64,000 nt of DNA. Source: Vermamoeba vermiformis (lineage: Eukaryota; Tubulinea; Echinamoebida). The stretch is from the NCBI GenBank assembly GCA_045837725.1, contig JBEWZL010000011.1:496001-560000 (forward strand), in the 5' to 3' direction. The notes beneath the pieces are model-generated. The model made no database searches and was not told the DNA's origin. It saw only the letters and a program-made list of their open reading frames with translations. Positions 21,679 to 31,774 of the stretch are shown in pieces; position 1 is the stretch's first letter, and each line of letters opens with the position of its first letter. The translations under genes were made by a program, and so were the position numbers.

Positions 21679-24111
21679 TTACTTTTGTTTTCTCAAACTT
21701 TTTCTTCGCGTTGGTTTTTCATTAGTGTCATCTTCGTCCATGGGTGCTGGAGGAGGCACCTCTTGTTCTTCTTTTTTATTGTTCCGCTGATTTTTGCGAC
21801 CTCGAGGACTCTTTTTAGTCGGCACTAGCGGCGTTAACCCGCTCTTGGTACTCGCGCATTTCACGCTCGTAGCGCTCTTTGTCTAGTGCGGCTTGTTGTT
21901 CGTAAGGCTGCAGATACAAAAATAGAAGTGTTAATAATTATCATAGTCGGAGATGTTGAACAATGTAATTAAATACAAGATTGGGTGTATAGAAAAAATG
22001 ACACGTGTCAAACTGATTTTTTCACGGTGTCAAACTCTGCCTCCCTCGTACTTATGACACGTGTCATATTCTAAATGTAACTTCGTTCAATGATATCAGC
22101 CGTGTCATAGCTTTTCGATAACGATTTGGTACCGTAGATAAAATGAGAGTTTGACACGTGTCATGAAAATATTTTTCACGTGTCAAAAAAGAATTGTACC
22201 TGTTTTTGTTCTGCAGTCATGTCCCTCCAACGAGCACTTAACAGCCTAGCTTCTGAACCGAAAGGCGTTTCAGCAGGTAAGGTCGGTCGCACTTCCTTGC
22301 AAAAGAACAAGTAAGGCGACCAAGGTCTCTTCGGTTGGTTTGGATCTCGTCTTTGTTGTGCATTCGATAATCGCGGAATATTGTCATTATCCACACTCGA
22401 TTCTTCGTCGCTGCTCGATGATTCATTTTCTTCGGAGTCTGATCCGGATTCGGATTCGCTCTAAAAAAATTAGAAAATAATTTCCTCGAACAGAAGCATA
22501 AAAAACTTACGTCGTCGCCCTCCTCAGACTCTTCGACAGTTTTACGACCTCGAGTGCCTTTAGTCTTAGTCTTCTTTTCCTCCTGGTCTTCAGGCGCGTT
22601 CATTCGTGCTTTGTACTCGCGCATTTCACGGTCGTACCGCTCTCGGTCCAGTGCTGCTCGTTGAACGTACGGCTAGCGGAATAATTATTGAGTCAGTATT
22701 TGAAATTTTGCAAATATTCTAGCACATAAAAAACGGAAATTATTCCCAGGTAAGGTTAGTCTAAAAAGAATGATAAAAGTGACACGTGTCACCAAATTTG
22801 CAGGGGTGGCACCTTTGAGTACATTTAAATGACACGTGTCAGCATGTCATAATAAATATCTTTTGACGTCAAAAGCAATTAGAACCTAAAGAACGTCTAG
22901 TCTCGATGACACGTGTCACTCAATATTTTTCACGGTGTCAAAAAATACTATCGTGACAGTTTCACTGCTGTCGTACCTGTTTCTCTTCATCGCTCATGCT
23001 CTTCCATCGCTCACCTAGCATTTTGATTCGTTGCGCGATTGGCACGTCGGGCTTGAAATCAGATCTGCCTTCAGCGGCAAAGAGCATGTAGGCTGTCATG
23101 GGTCTCTTTGGAGCATTCAAATCACGCGTAATTCGTCTTTTGATATGTAGGCGAACCTTATTGGGATTATCTTCGTCTTCTTGATCCGATTCGCTGTCCA
23201 AATCCTGAATCTAGCGTAAGAATTTTGTTTCAATTTGAATTTCTGAAGAATTGAACTTACGCTATCACTAATCCTATCAAAAGATGGCTTTGGTCGCATT
23301 TTCCCGCCTTTAGCGATAAATTCAGCCACTTCCCTGTCGTACCGATCGCGATCTTGTTTGGCTTTTTGATCGTACTCCTTTAAAATTGTGTCATTACGCT
23401 TGGTATAATATAAATATAATATACATACTTTTTTATCTTCTTTGCTCATACTCTGCCAGAGGTTTTTCCGTACACTGGTAAGCTGCGGCATGCTCAACGA
23501 CGGATTTTCAGCTAACAATTCTTCTCGCTTTTCTTGCAAGAATATACCATAAGCACCACGATATCTGCATGGTATTAATGGCAGATCCATTTTGGCTTTC
23601 TTTTTCTCTGGCTCGTCCTAAAAGAAAAAAAGATCAGGATGCAAACTAGTTAAATCGCTTAACAATTGCAATTAAATCTTGTATTAAAAGAGCATGTATT
23701 CATTATTGTTAAACACTTGCCTCGTCATTTGGAGAATTATCGGCTCTTTTACGCTTTCTCGAGTTATTTCCCGCCTCTTTTTCAGATGCAGCTTCCTAAT
23801 GAATAGTTAATTACTTGATTATCAATTTACGTGCAGTACATATAATACTGGTAATATAAGCGAATTATTTGGCGTTGTTAAGAAATTCTAAGTAATTTCT
23901 TAATTACTGCTGATATTTTTCTATTGTACGTCGTTAAATTTGCAATAAATATGATAATTAATAATTATATACGTACTTTAATATTTGCGAGCAGATTTTG
24001 CGCTTGTTGAATTAAATTGTTCGTGGAATTAGTGTCTGTTAAACCACTGCCCTTGATCTGCTCTACTGACTCTTCAATACTCTTGAATATACTATATAGT
24101 GTAGTCTCCAT
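21679..24111 (-). CDS. nuclear protein with three HMG boxes
   Basis: Starts METTLYSIFKSIEESVEQIK at 24111. A charged segment (KEAGNNSRKRKRADN) leads to three HMG boxes. Box 1: YRGAYGIFLQEKREELLAEN ... SKEDKK-EYDQKAKQDRDRYD. Box 2: APKRPMTAYMLFAAEGRSD ... SDEEKQ-PYVQRAALDRERYD. Box 3: QPKRPWSPYLFFCKEVRP ... TAEQKQ-PYEQQAALDKERYE. Acidic linkers (ESESGSDSEENESSSSDEE) separate boxes 2 and 3. Each box is cut by an intron at the same place, after EDKK, EEKQ and EQKQ, which is evidence of internal exon-plus-intron duplication. HMG boxes bend DNA without sequence preference in HMGB and Ixr1 types. Oddities: one intron has a GC donor (NDE|GCAAGT near 23722), and near 21830 the frame shifts before the basic tail (SPRGRKNQ to RRKSLRKQK). 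Confidence 0.85.
21999..22184. repeat. cluster of TGACACGTGTCA palindromes in the box-3 intron of the HMG gene
   Basis: Three perfect copies (21999-22010, 22055-22066, 22152-22163) and degenerate half-copies (TTCACGGTGTCAAA near 22022; TTCACGTGTCAAAA near 22175), all inside the intron that splits HMG box 3. Confidence 0.85.
22780..22938. repeat. cluster of TGACACGTGTCA palindromes in the box-2 intron of the HMG gene
   Basis: Three perfect copies (22780-22791, 22830-22841, 22907-22918) plus a TTCACGGTGTCAAA relative near 22930. The part nearest the splice donor, an AATATTTTTCAC-GTGTCAAAA block, closely matches the corresponding end of the box-3 intron, so the two introns are copies of each other. 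Confidence 0.85.
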
Positions 24112-24380
24112 ATTGTTAGTATTGAAATTATCACTTAAAATGCCGCAAACGACAGCTTGTTTGTTTTCTGGACCAACAGCTCACTTTTAACTTGCATTGT
24201 TTTTGATCGTTTGTGCCAAATAGAATTTAGTACTGGTAAATAAACGTTTATTTATACGACAATAGGTTATAATTTAAATCATTTTTATTGAATTAGGCGA
24301 TCCAGGATCGAGATCGGCATATTTTTTTTGAATTACAATCGTATGTTAAACAAGATCGATTATATGACGATATAATATTA

Positions 24381-25254
24381 TTAGTGATCGTCTACTGCGG
24401 GTTTATCACCAACTTGCTTCAATTCGCTCATTTTCATGCCTTGTAAAGTTTGACCGATCAGATGCAGTTTATCGATGACAGTATTATCCACGTTGCCTTG
24501 ATTATCTTGCACGAAAATCTATGTATTTCATCATTAGTAAGTATAATATAATTAATTAGGCCATATTTGAAGCTACTTACCGAAATAGAATTTACGTTCT
24601 GAAATTTGACGAACTTTAGCGGAGTTGGATTTGCATCCTTCTTCAAGTTTTGTGGTGCAAGAACTAACTCTTGAACGGGTGTGTCGTCTTCGGCCTCAGT
24701 AAAGCCCATAGAAACCTTATTAACAAATAATCGGAGAGTTTTGGGACCAGATCCTGATCAAATCGTCAATAACTTAATTTTAATTTGTAATAATTATATT
24801 TATTACGTACCATCTTCGGGAGAGTCAATTTTAATAGAGTGGATCTTCACGGCTTGTTGGAAGTGAATATTGAGTAATAATTGCGCATCCGCGTCACTAC
24901 GCAAAAATTTGCCGACATTTTCTAATAATAAATATATCAATAATTACAGTAATATTAATAATAATATTTGACCAATAATTTGACTCGATAGGAAGTAAAA
25001 GACGAATTATTAATATTTTTGAGAATTTCTGAAAAATTTTTCGCGTGTCCCAATCACTTATTACTCACTCTCTTCCTCTGATTTAACAAAAACATTCTTA
25101 AAATTGTGTTCTTTTTGCTCGTTCAAGCACTCTGATGAGCCATAATCCACAAGCGAGTCGAGATCGACCTTTGATCAAAAGTTAGTTACGGCTAACTTAC
25201 TCGGCTAAGTAGCAATGTCATAAAGCGTCTTACGAATAGTTTCTTATCAGTCAT
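24381..25254 (-). CDS. PITH-domain protein (TXNL1/PITHD1-type, proteasome-interacting)
   Basis: Four to five exons give about 175 residues: MTDKKLF, then VDLDSLVDYGSSECLNEQ, ENVGKFLRSDADAQLLLNIH, FQQAVKIHSIKIDSPEDG, LFVNKVSMGFTEAEDDTPVQ, LKFVKFQNVNSI and IFVQDNQGN, ending VGDKPAVDDH. The order SDADxQLLxxIxFxQxVKIHSI ... P-x-xLKFVKFQxVxSI-x-IFV is the PITH signature, which docks on the 26S proteasome lid in TXNL1. No thioredoxin domain precedes it, so it resembles stand-alone PITHD1 proteins. Start at ATG 25254; the first intron follows only seven codons. The 24112-24380 gap to the HMG gene is AT-rich with no gene seen. Confidence 0.88.
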
Positions 25255-26027
25255 TGTTACTAATTTGACTTTGTGGTTGTTAGTTGTTAATTTGCTAAAA
25301 ATTACGCGTCGACAAGCGAAAAAACTAAACTCTGGGAGGCAATAAGTTTCTAACGGTACGAAATTTAAACGTGTAATTTTAACCCTGCCTTGTACCTTTT
25401 ACACCGCCGTGTCAGCTTGGTACAAAGTATAAGCGAAGCTTGGGGCGGTTCTAATTTTGTGCACCCCAAAAAATTTATTTTCCGTAGATTTATACTTTGC
25501 AATTTGTTAAAATCTCCAGTTTAGGTAATTTGATAGGCCCCGACCAAATAGATGTCCCTTTCGTCGATATGCTATCAAATCCAATGCTTCCCTTCATACC
25601 GAACTGTGGCAACATCATATTATTATAGATTATTATTGATAATTCCGAAAGAAAGATTCAGAATGAATTTGAAATAATTCAAGAGTCGGTTCAGCGTGAT
25701 CCCCTGGGATCCGTGGCTTACTCGGTGGGAGCTTTTTTGCGAAGAGAATTGCTGTGATTGCTTCTAAAAATGGCTTCTTGAATTGTGATCAAAAATCCAA
25801 TGGGGGAAATTTCTATAAAAATCGCCCAAACAATTTTGCGAATCAGCGTTACTTGCCATAAAAGGTGTTGCGAGTACCGCGTCTGTTGAACAGCGACATT
25901 GAGGGGACGTATTTTATGAGGGTTTTCCCGTGAATTTCGTTTTTTAATTCTCTGGCGAAGCCTTAAAAACCGCTTCAGCGACAAAATTTTTCAGTTTTGT
26001 AATTGTTCTGATTGTTGCCCAACACAA
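25255..26027. other. intergenic, 773 bases
   Basis: No gene that I can support. A region with imperfect inverted repeats lies near 25395-25470 (ACCGCC...AGCTT against AAGCTTGGGGCGGT). A TATAAAA at about 25813 is over 200 bases from the next start and unproven. An 88-residue basic minus-strand frame (25718-25984) has no supporting features. Confidence 0.5.
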
Positions 26028-26549
26028 ATGCCAACGAAGCGCTACGCTAAAGTCTACATCCGCAGCCGAATCCCGTGGTACCTCCACATCCGCCGTGCCT
26101 ACATAGTTCACAAGTACAGCGACGTGTACAAGGACAGCATTATACTAGAAAACATATGGAAGTGGTCCAAGCCTTGCTACGTCAGGTACAACACTGGATT
26201 TTTAACGACGGGCGTGGACTGGTGGTATCTCGTCATCGAGCTGGAGAACGGCAGAGTGTACGTCACGGACCCTGGCCTTGGCCAAGCCATTCTCAACGTT
26301 TTCGAGCAACTTGTCCTCGCTGCTGCCCAAGCAATCGGTGCGGCCGTCCCTGGTGCCGGATTTGTGGGCGAAATTGCTCAACTGATGTTGAACTCGGAGA
26401 GCACCGATGGCTTCGCTCGTCACGTCCTTCGTGAAGAAGATGACTACGAGAACGACACTGAAGTCTGGATCGAGATCCACCACCATCACGTCAGGATCCG
26501 TTCGAATACTGGCCAGCCAACCGACATTCCGTTGCGCCGAATCCATTAA
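26028..26549 (+). CDS. orphan intronless protein, 173 residues
   Basis: A single open frame from ATG 26028 to TAA 26547-26549. Codons mostly end in C or G, unlike the AT-ending neighbours, which indicates strong translational selection or foreign origin. The first third is basic and aromatic (KRYAKVYIRSRIPWYLHIRR; SKPCYVRYNTGF). The middle has a beta-like WYLVIELENGRVYVTDPGLG and a glycine/alanine hydrophobic helix (AAAQAIGAAVPGAGFVGEIA). The end has a run of four histidines in WIEIHHHHVRIRS. No signal peptide. I do not recognise the family. The hydrophobic AIGAAVPGAG helix could insert in membranes, but that is speculation. Confidence 0.7.
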   Translation: MPTKRYAKVYIRSRIPWYLHIRRAYIVHKYSDVYKDSIILENIWKWSKPCYVRYNTGFLTTGVDWWYLVIELENGRVYVTDPGLGQAILNVFEQLVLAAAQAIGAAVPGAGFVGEIAQLMLNSESTDGFARHVLREEDDYENDTEVWIEIHHHHVRIRSNTGQPTDIPLRRIH

Positions 26550-26772
26550 TTTGTATAAAGGCGCCGACCTTTAATCTTGTATTGCCTCTTCTAAGAAGAG
26601 TGACTTCTAATAAATTGTACGCGTACAATGGTACGGCACTGTCGTTAAATTCACTTAAAACTTTCTCAATATTATACTGCGAATTTTTGGGAAAGTTATA
26701 GAATAGAACTATTAGCGACTTATATAAGACGAAATATTTAATGGAGCTTACCAGCTAAGAGTTTTTTGGACG

Positions 26773-26943
26773 TCAATCGGTCGATCTGCGCAATACGACA
26801 GTGATTTTAAAGTCCATATCCGCTGCTTCACTCACAATACTCAACACAGCGCCAATAGTCCCCACGTCAAATACTACTATACGCTTGACACATTGGGCAG
26901 ATAAAATGGTCCCAAGAGGCCTGTGCTGCCGGATCGAATCCCG
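26773..26943 (-). pseudogene. coding-like remnant downstream of the small F-box-like frame
   Basis: Immediately after the TAA at 26944-26946 the same minus-strand frame stays open for 57 codons, with a protein-like end (KRIVVFDVGTIGAVLSIV, then KITVVLRRSTD, TGA at 26773-26775). An overlapping frame reads GFDPAAQASWDHFICPMC. The mixture of frames suggests a decayed continuation of the gene upstream. The flank at 26550-26772 holds nothing that I recognise. Confidence 0.25.
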
Positions 26944-27346
26944 TTAAACTGTTTCGCTACTCGGCGGCTTCAGTTCTTCAACCATTTCTGCACGTGAGTA
27001 CCATCCACTACTAGATTGGATTATTTAACGCCAACAATCGCCTAGAAAGAATTTGGTCGGAATAAGAGTCTTATTGTTATTTAAAAACTGTTGAATAATT
27101 TTTAAAAATTACCAGTCGCCTCCAATATTGTTTGCAACCGTTATGTATAATTTATTCAATACTTACGCAGCTGGGAAAATAGTTTCTTCGATGATTCGTC
27201 CATGCGACCTTCAAGGTGAAGCAAAGATTTCGATCCGTGCGAATTAGGATAATATCCTCGATATTTAAATACGAGAAAATTGAAGAGCTTATGGTGGAAG
27301 TTGTTACCGAAAAATTATTTGGTGTGCATTCTTTTTGCGTTCGCAT
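26944..27346 (-). CDS. short F-box-like protein
   Basis: ATG at 27346 begins MRTQKECTPNNFSVTTSTI. The segment SSSIFSYLNIEDIILIRTDR is F-box-like (hydrophobic pair, L-x-x-x-D-x-I) but weak. A GTAAGT donor follows RRNYFPSC near 27166. A likely last exon near 26947-27010 reads WYSRAEMVEELKPPSSETV and stops at TAA 26944-26946; the exact acceptor and phase are unsettled. It stands head-to-head with the kelch/F-box/Ras gene (108 bases between starts), so the two may share a promoter region. Confidence 0.35.
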
Positions 27347-27453
27347 TTATTTCTGACTCTGGTGCTAGGTGCTGACCAATCACAACCATTTTATTTTCAG
27401 TTCAACGCCTGTTTAAAAAAAAACCAACGATCCTAACCATTAAAATTAACAAT

Positions 27454-30027
27454 ATGGAAAAGAACAACGATCAAAATCATATTTCTCGAGCATCGTTTGA
27501 TATTTCAACGTCGCATTGGAAATGGAGACAGCTCCAACAACCATCAAACTCTCCTTCTCCTCGCCATTTACACTCATTAGCGCACCACAATAATTATTTA
27601 TATTTATTTGGCGGATTTGATGGCGAGAAGTGCCTCGATGATTTTTGGCAATTTTCATTAGGTACCTAATTTATTTTTCTATGGCTCCGCTTTTAAAATT
27701 ACAATTTAATTCCATTGTAATATTTTATCACTTATATTTATAATTCTCGTCATCAATATTAGCGAAAAATCGTTGGAAGAAAGTGAAATCGAAAAATCAA
27801 CCGCCAGCGCGCCATTCTCACCAAGCCGTTGTTTATGATGTGCGTCAATATTTATAATAGAAATACTATAAGTATTTGTTACTAAACTTGCTAAAGAACA
27901 AAATGATTCTCTTTGGCGGGATCTCAGAAGGCAAAACGATGTCTGATTTGTGGTCGTTTAATTTTCGTAAGTAGCATCAGATTATTAATATTATTAATAA
28001 TTCTATTGACATGCGATATTTTAACTAACAATTCGTCACAGAAACGGAGAGCTGGATCCACGAGAAAAATCTCACAGTATCTCGTTGGGGCCATTCAATG
28101 GTCACACTGCACGACAAGATCGTGATATTCGGCGGAGCAGATGAAAGCGTTATTAAAGTCACAAACACGTTGATCGTGTTAGATGCAAGTACGTACCTGC
28201 CACTTTTGGTATTTCGCGTGGATTTACTGACACTTGTCTCACTTTCAGACTCGCTTCAAAGCGTCGAGATTGACAGCAAGAACGTGCCCTCAGCGAGACA
28301 GTACGCAGCAATGGCGGCGTATGATGGTGCGATCTACGTGTTTGGAGGGTTCAGCAACAAGTTGTCACTGCAAGATTTTTACAAGATGACGTTCAGCAGT
28401 GAGAACAATGTTATTGTCACTGAAGTAATAGAAGTACCGTCGTTCGTGCAGGGCTTGCGAGGAGCATCGCTTTCACTGCTGCCTTATCAGTCCCAACTGA
28501 TTTTGTTTGGAGGTCGAACGAACCAACAACTGAGCGATGCCACTTATGCATTCGCCCTCGGTAAGTTAATCACTCGATAATAGACGACACCTATATACTA
28601 TAAATATCGGTAACAGTGCTATGGACTACTAACATTAGTGCATTAGGATCGTCAAAGTGGAGCACGTGCGCATCAATTGAACTATCAGCACGGTACTACC
28701 ATCAAACATGTGTCGCTAATGGACGTATTATTCTGTATGGAGGTCTCGGTGTGAAAGAGGGCAGTGACAAAGCCGTGAACTTGAGTGACATGTGGCTCTA
28801 TTCTGGTACGTCAAAGTCACGTGCTCGAGAAGTAAAATTTTTTGTCACTAATCCACCGTTCTTTAGACGAAACGAAAATTGCACCTGTTCTAAACGTCGT
28901 ATTAGATCCATCGTACATTCCCGTGGAAGTGTGGAGCTCAATTTTGAGCTTTTTGGAAGCTTCGGGCGAAAGCATCTCGAGCGCATCCGTCGTGTCAAAG
29001 CAATTTTATAATATTATCAAGTATGATATCAATATTAAAACCTTATTACGACAATATACTCATTGGTATTCTGAACAGGGCTGATGAACGACTGACTACG
29101 AAACTGAGCAGTTACGTCAAATCAAAGCGCATTTACGTGCCTCCAATCATCGATAGTACAATTAAGATTGTAAGTTACAAATATATCATTTTTATGTATG
29201 TGATAATAATCGTTACATAGACCATTGTTGGAGCTTTTGGCATCGGAAAATCAGCGACAACGATACAATTTATTATGAACCACTTCTTGGAAGAATACGG
29301 TACGACCGAGACATCAATAGTCGGGAGTTATATAATGATTTTATTTATTTGCATGTTTTAACTTTGACACTTCATCTAGATCCAACGATCGAGGATTCAT
29401 ACATTAAGCAAGTGGTGATAGACGGCGAGCCATATAGACTGGATATATTAGATACTGCTGGACCCGAAGAATACGTAAGACTTTGATTACTAAATTAAAA
29501 ATTTATTAACTTTTGGATCCAGTCGGCGATGCGGGAACATTGGATGAAAACTGGACACGGAGTCTACGCCATGTATGCTATTAACCAGAAACAATCAGTG
29601 CAAGAGCTAGAGTATTACTTGGACATGACAATGCGTATGAAAGGAGCAGCGTTTCCAGTGGTCATTGTCGGGTGCGTACTTGTCGAGTCTGGTGACACGT
29701 GTCTAATACTTCCATATTTAGAAATAAGAGTGATTTAGTGTCACAACGGGAAGTGTCAAAAGAACAAGGTCAAGAACTGGCTAAAAAATATAATGCGCCG
29801 TTTTTTGAGACGAGGTAAGTCACGTGTCAACAACTTTTGTCACACGAATTTTTTTTCTGAGACCGAAAAACCTTTCGAGCTAATATATTGTTCTATATAG
29901 TGCTAAGATGAACCTTAATATTGAAGAAGCTTTGATGACGTTGACTCGAGCCGTTCTTGATGCCGACAAAAATCAAAAGGCGCGCTCAGTTCCACCGCCA
30001 AAGAAAGATCGTTGTATTGTCAGTTAA
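27454..30027 (+). CDS. kelch repeats + F-box + Ras GTPase + CaaX fusion protein
   Basis: Thirteen exons join with matching phases into about 620 residues. Residues 1-345 hold six kelch repeats, each with the GG pair ([42 protein letters not shown]), enough for a full propeller. Then an F-box: [19 protein letters not shown] ... [17 protein letters not shown]. Then, with no stop between, a full Ras domain: P-loop GAFGIGKSA, effector loop [25 protein letters not shown] and ETSAK. It ends with [11 protein letters not shown], a CaaX box. Relative to Ras, Gly12 is Phe and Gln61 is Pro; Lys16, Ser17 and Thr35 are kept. Expected: an F-box that binds Skp1, kelch that binds a target, and a prenylated Ras module that places the complex on membranes. 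The fusion is read directly from exon phases and needs cDNA proof. Confidence 0.87.
29693..29704. repeat. TGACACGTGTCT, one-mismatch palindrome in a Ras-domain intron
   Basis: Lies in the intron splitting the NKxD motif exon of the kelch/F-box/Ras gene. A half-copy (TCACGTGTCAA) sits near the donor of the next intron at about 29819. Confidence 0.7.
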
Positions 30028-30303
30028 GGCGTGCCTCGTAAAGAGCGAACAGAAAATTTGTAAAGATGTTGTTTAAGCATTGGTATTGTAGATGTCGTGT
30101 TAGCGCAATACCACTCACCAAAATGACCTTATCTGAGATCTGTATGTTTAATATGAAGTAACTTATATCATTTTAAACAAGGAAATCATTGTTGTTGCGA
30201 TATCAACAGCGGTGGTCTATGATGAGATGACACTTAACGGAAATTTCGCAGTTCGAGCGAAATTGTTGTTGACCAACCAGCCGCGTTCTATTTATTATCT
30301 CTG

Positions 30304-30310
30304 TATAAAA
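30304..30310 (+). promoter_or_regulatory. TATA box candidate
   Basis: TATAAAA 75 bases upstream of the F-box/Ras-like start at 30385, in the 30028-30384 gap that otherwise shows no gene. Spacing suits a core promoter with a short leader; not proven. Confidence 0.35.
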
Positions 30311-30384
30311 TTTGGCTACTCAATTTACCGGCATTCTTTATTAGAAGCTTACCATAATTAACAAGTGGTCAATTACAGCAGAAA

Positions 30385-31705
30385 ATGTCTTTGAAGAACA
30401 CGAATGGTGCGTACTTATTCTGTTTGAGAATTCCATTTAATGCGTTGTATTAGCATCATTGCATTAATTCAATGAGTAGAATAATATTTTTGGCGGTTAT
30501 TTCGGAACCCCAACGTATCAACTCACTTTTTTTTTTATTTTCCGAACAGATGCGACGAAAGAAATTCAACTTAATCCTTATTTTGTTCCTGAAGAATTAT
30601 GGTCCTTGATTTTGAGCTATCTGGTTGATTCGGGCGAAAGCATATCGAGTACATCCGTTGTCTCGAAACAATTTTATAACATTGTCGCGTAAGATAATTT
30701 TAATTGTCGTATTTACCGGAATATCGTTTGTTTAAATGATATTTAACCCTAATTTGTTTAGGACGGACAAAGATTTGAAAAAGAGGTTGGATCTTTTCGT
30801 CAAATGTAGAAATCTCTTCGTGCCGCCTATCAACAATAATCGGATTAAAATTGTAAGCGTATCTTCCAGTATTCAATCATATTGTTCTAATGTTCTGCCG
30901 AAGGCTGTCACTGGAAGAGATGGCAGCGGCAAATCAAGCTTAGTTGCTAAGTTTCTGGGAGACGATTACAAATTTCCGAAATATATATATAGGGGTTAGT
31001 ACAATTATGCAAACTATCATTGATGCATATTTCATCCGTCCAAAACAGATATTAAAGAAAATTTGTTTTCAGATATTTTTACATCCGACGAATTTCAGAC
31101 ACAGATCGACGTTGACGGCAACAAATATACCTTAGATATCATAGACATGGTCCACCCCGATGAATACGTAAGCTCTCAACGACCTTATTTAGCAGAATAA
31201 AACTTACTCTGGATTTGACAGAATTCGTACGAATCGAGTTACTATCGAGAGGCGCACGCAATAATAGGAGTGTATACTATTACTGACTACGATGGCTCCA
31301 TAAACATGTTAGACGCGTATCTAGATGCCGCACGTAACTGCAAAAATCAAAAAAGTTATCCACTGATCGTTGTCGGGTACGCTCTTTCGGTCTATACTGC
31401 AACGTCCCTAATAGTTATAATTATAGGAACATGAACGATTTAGAATCAGAACGGAAGGTATCACAAAAAGAGGGCCAAGAGCTGGCTAAAAAATACGAGG
31501 CAGAGTGGATCGAGACGAAGTAAGTGGTCGTGTTGCGTGAACGATTTTTTTTTCCGCTTTTTAACTCTTTTCTCGCAGTTACCAAGACCTGAAGACGATC
31601 AACAATATATTTATGACGCTAGTAAGAACGGTTATTACCGCCAATAAGCCACGTCTACAGTCGAAACAAGTATTAAAACCTAAGAGATCTTGTATTCTTA
31701 GCTAA
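30385..31705 (+). CDS. F-box + Ras-like pseudo-GTPase with CaaX, tandem paralogue without kelch repeats
   Basis: A short first exon (MSLKNTN) replaces the kelch part. The F-box exon ([31 protein letters not shown]) and all later introns match the upstream gene in position and phase, proving tandem duplication. The G domain keeps the P-loop Lys-Ser (GRDGSGKSS, Asp at the Gly12 position) but loses the rest: no DPT in switch I, DMVHPDEY in place of DTAGQEEY, NMND for NKxD, and ETNYQ for ETSAK. It ends LKPKRSCILS, a CaaX box with a basic stretch before it. Likely binds nucleotide poorly, if at all. Retention of an intact frame, F-box and prenyl site argues for a selected scaffold role rather than a dead gene. 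Confidence 0.85.
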
Positions 31706-31774
31706 AGTCTATTAAAGTGATATACCCAAACCAATGTATATTGTCTCCCTTTGACTTACTATTTATGGAAATAT

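Noticed and set aside
25395-25470. Inverted repeat as a structured RNA or MITE
   Set aside because: Stem is imperfect and single copy; no evidence of transcription or target duplication.
26915-26940. Possible tRNA T-arm (GGATCGAATCCC)
   Set aside because: No flanking acceptor, D or anticodon stem.
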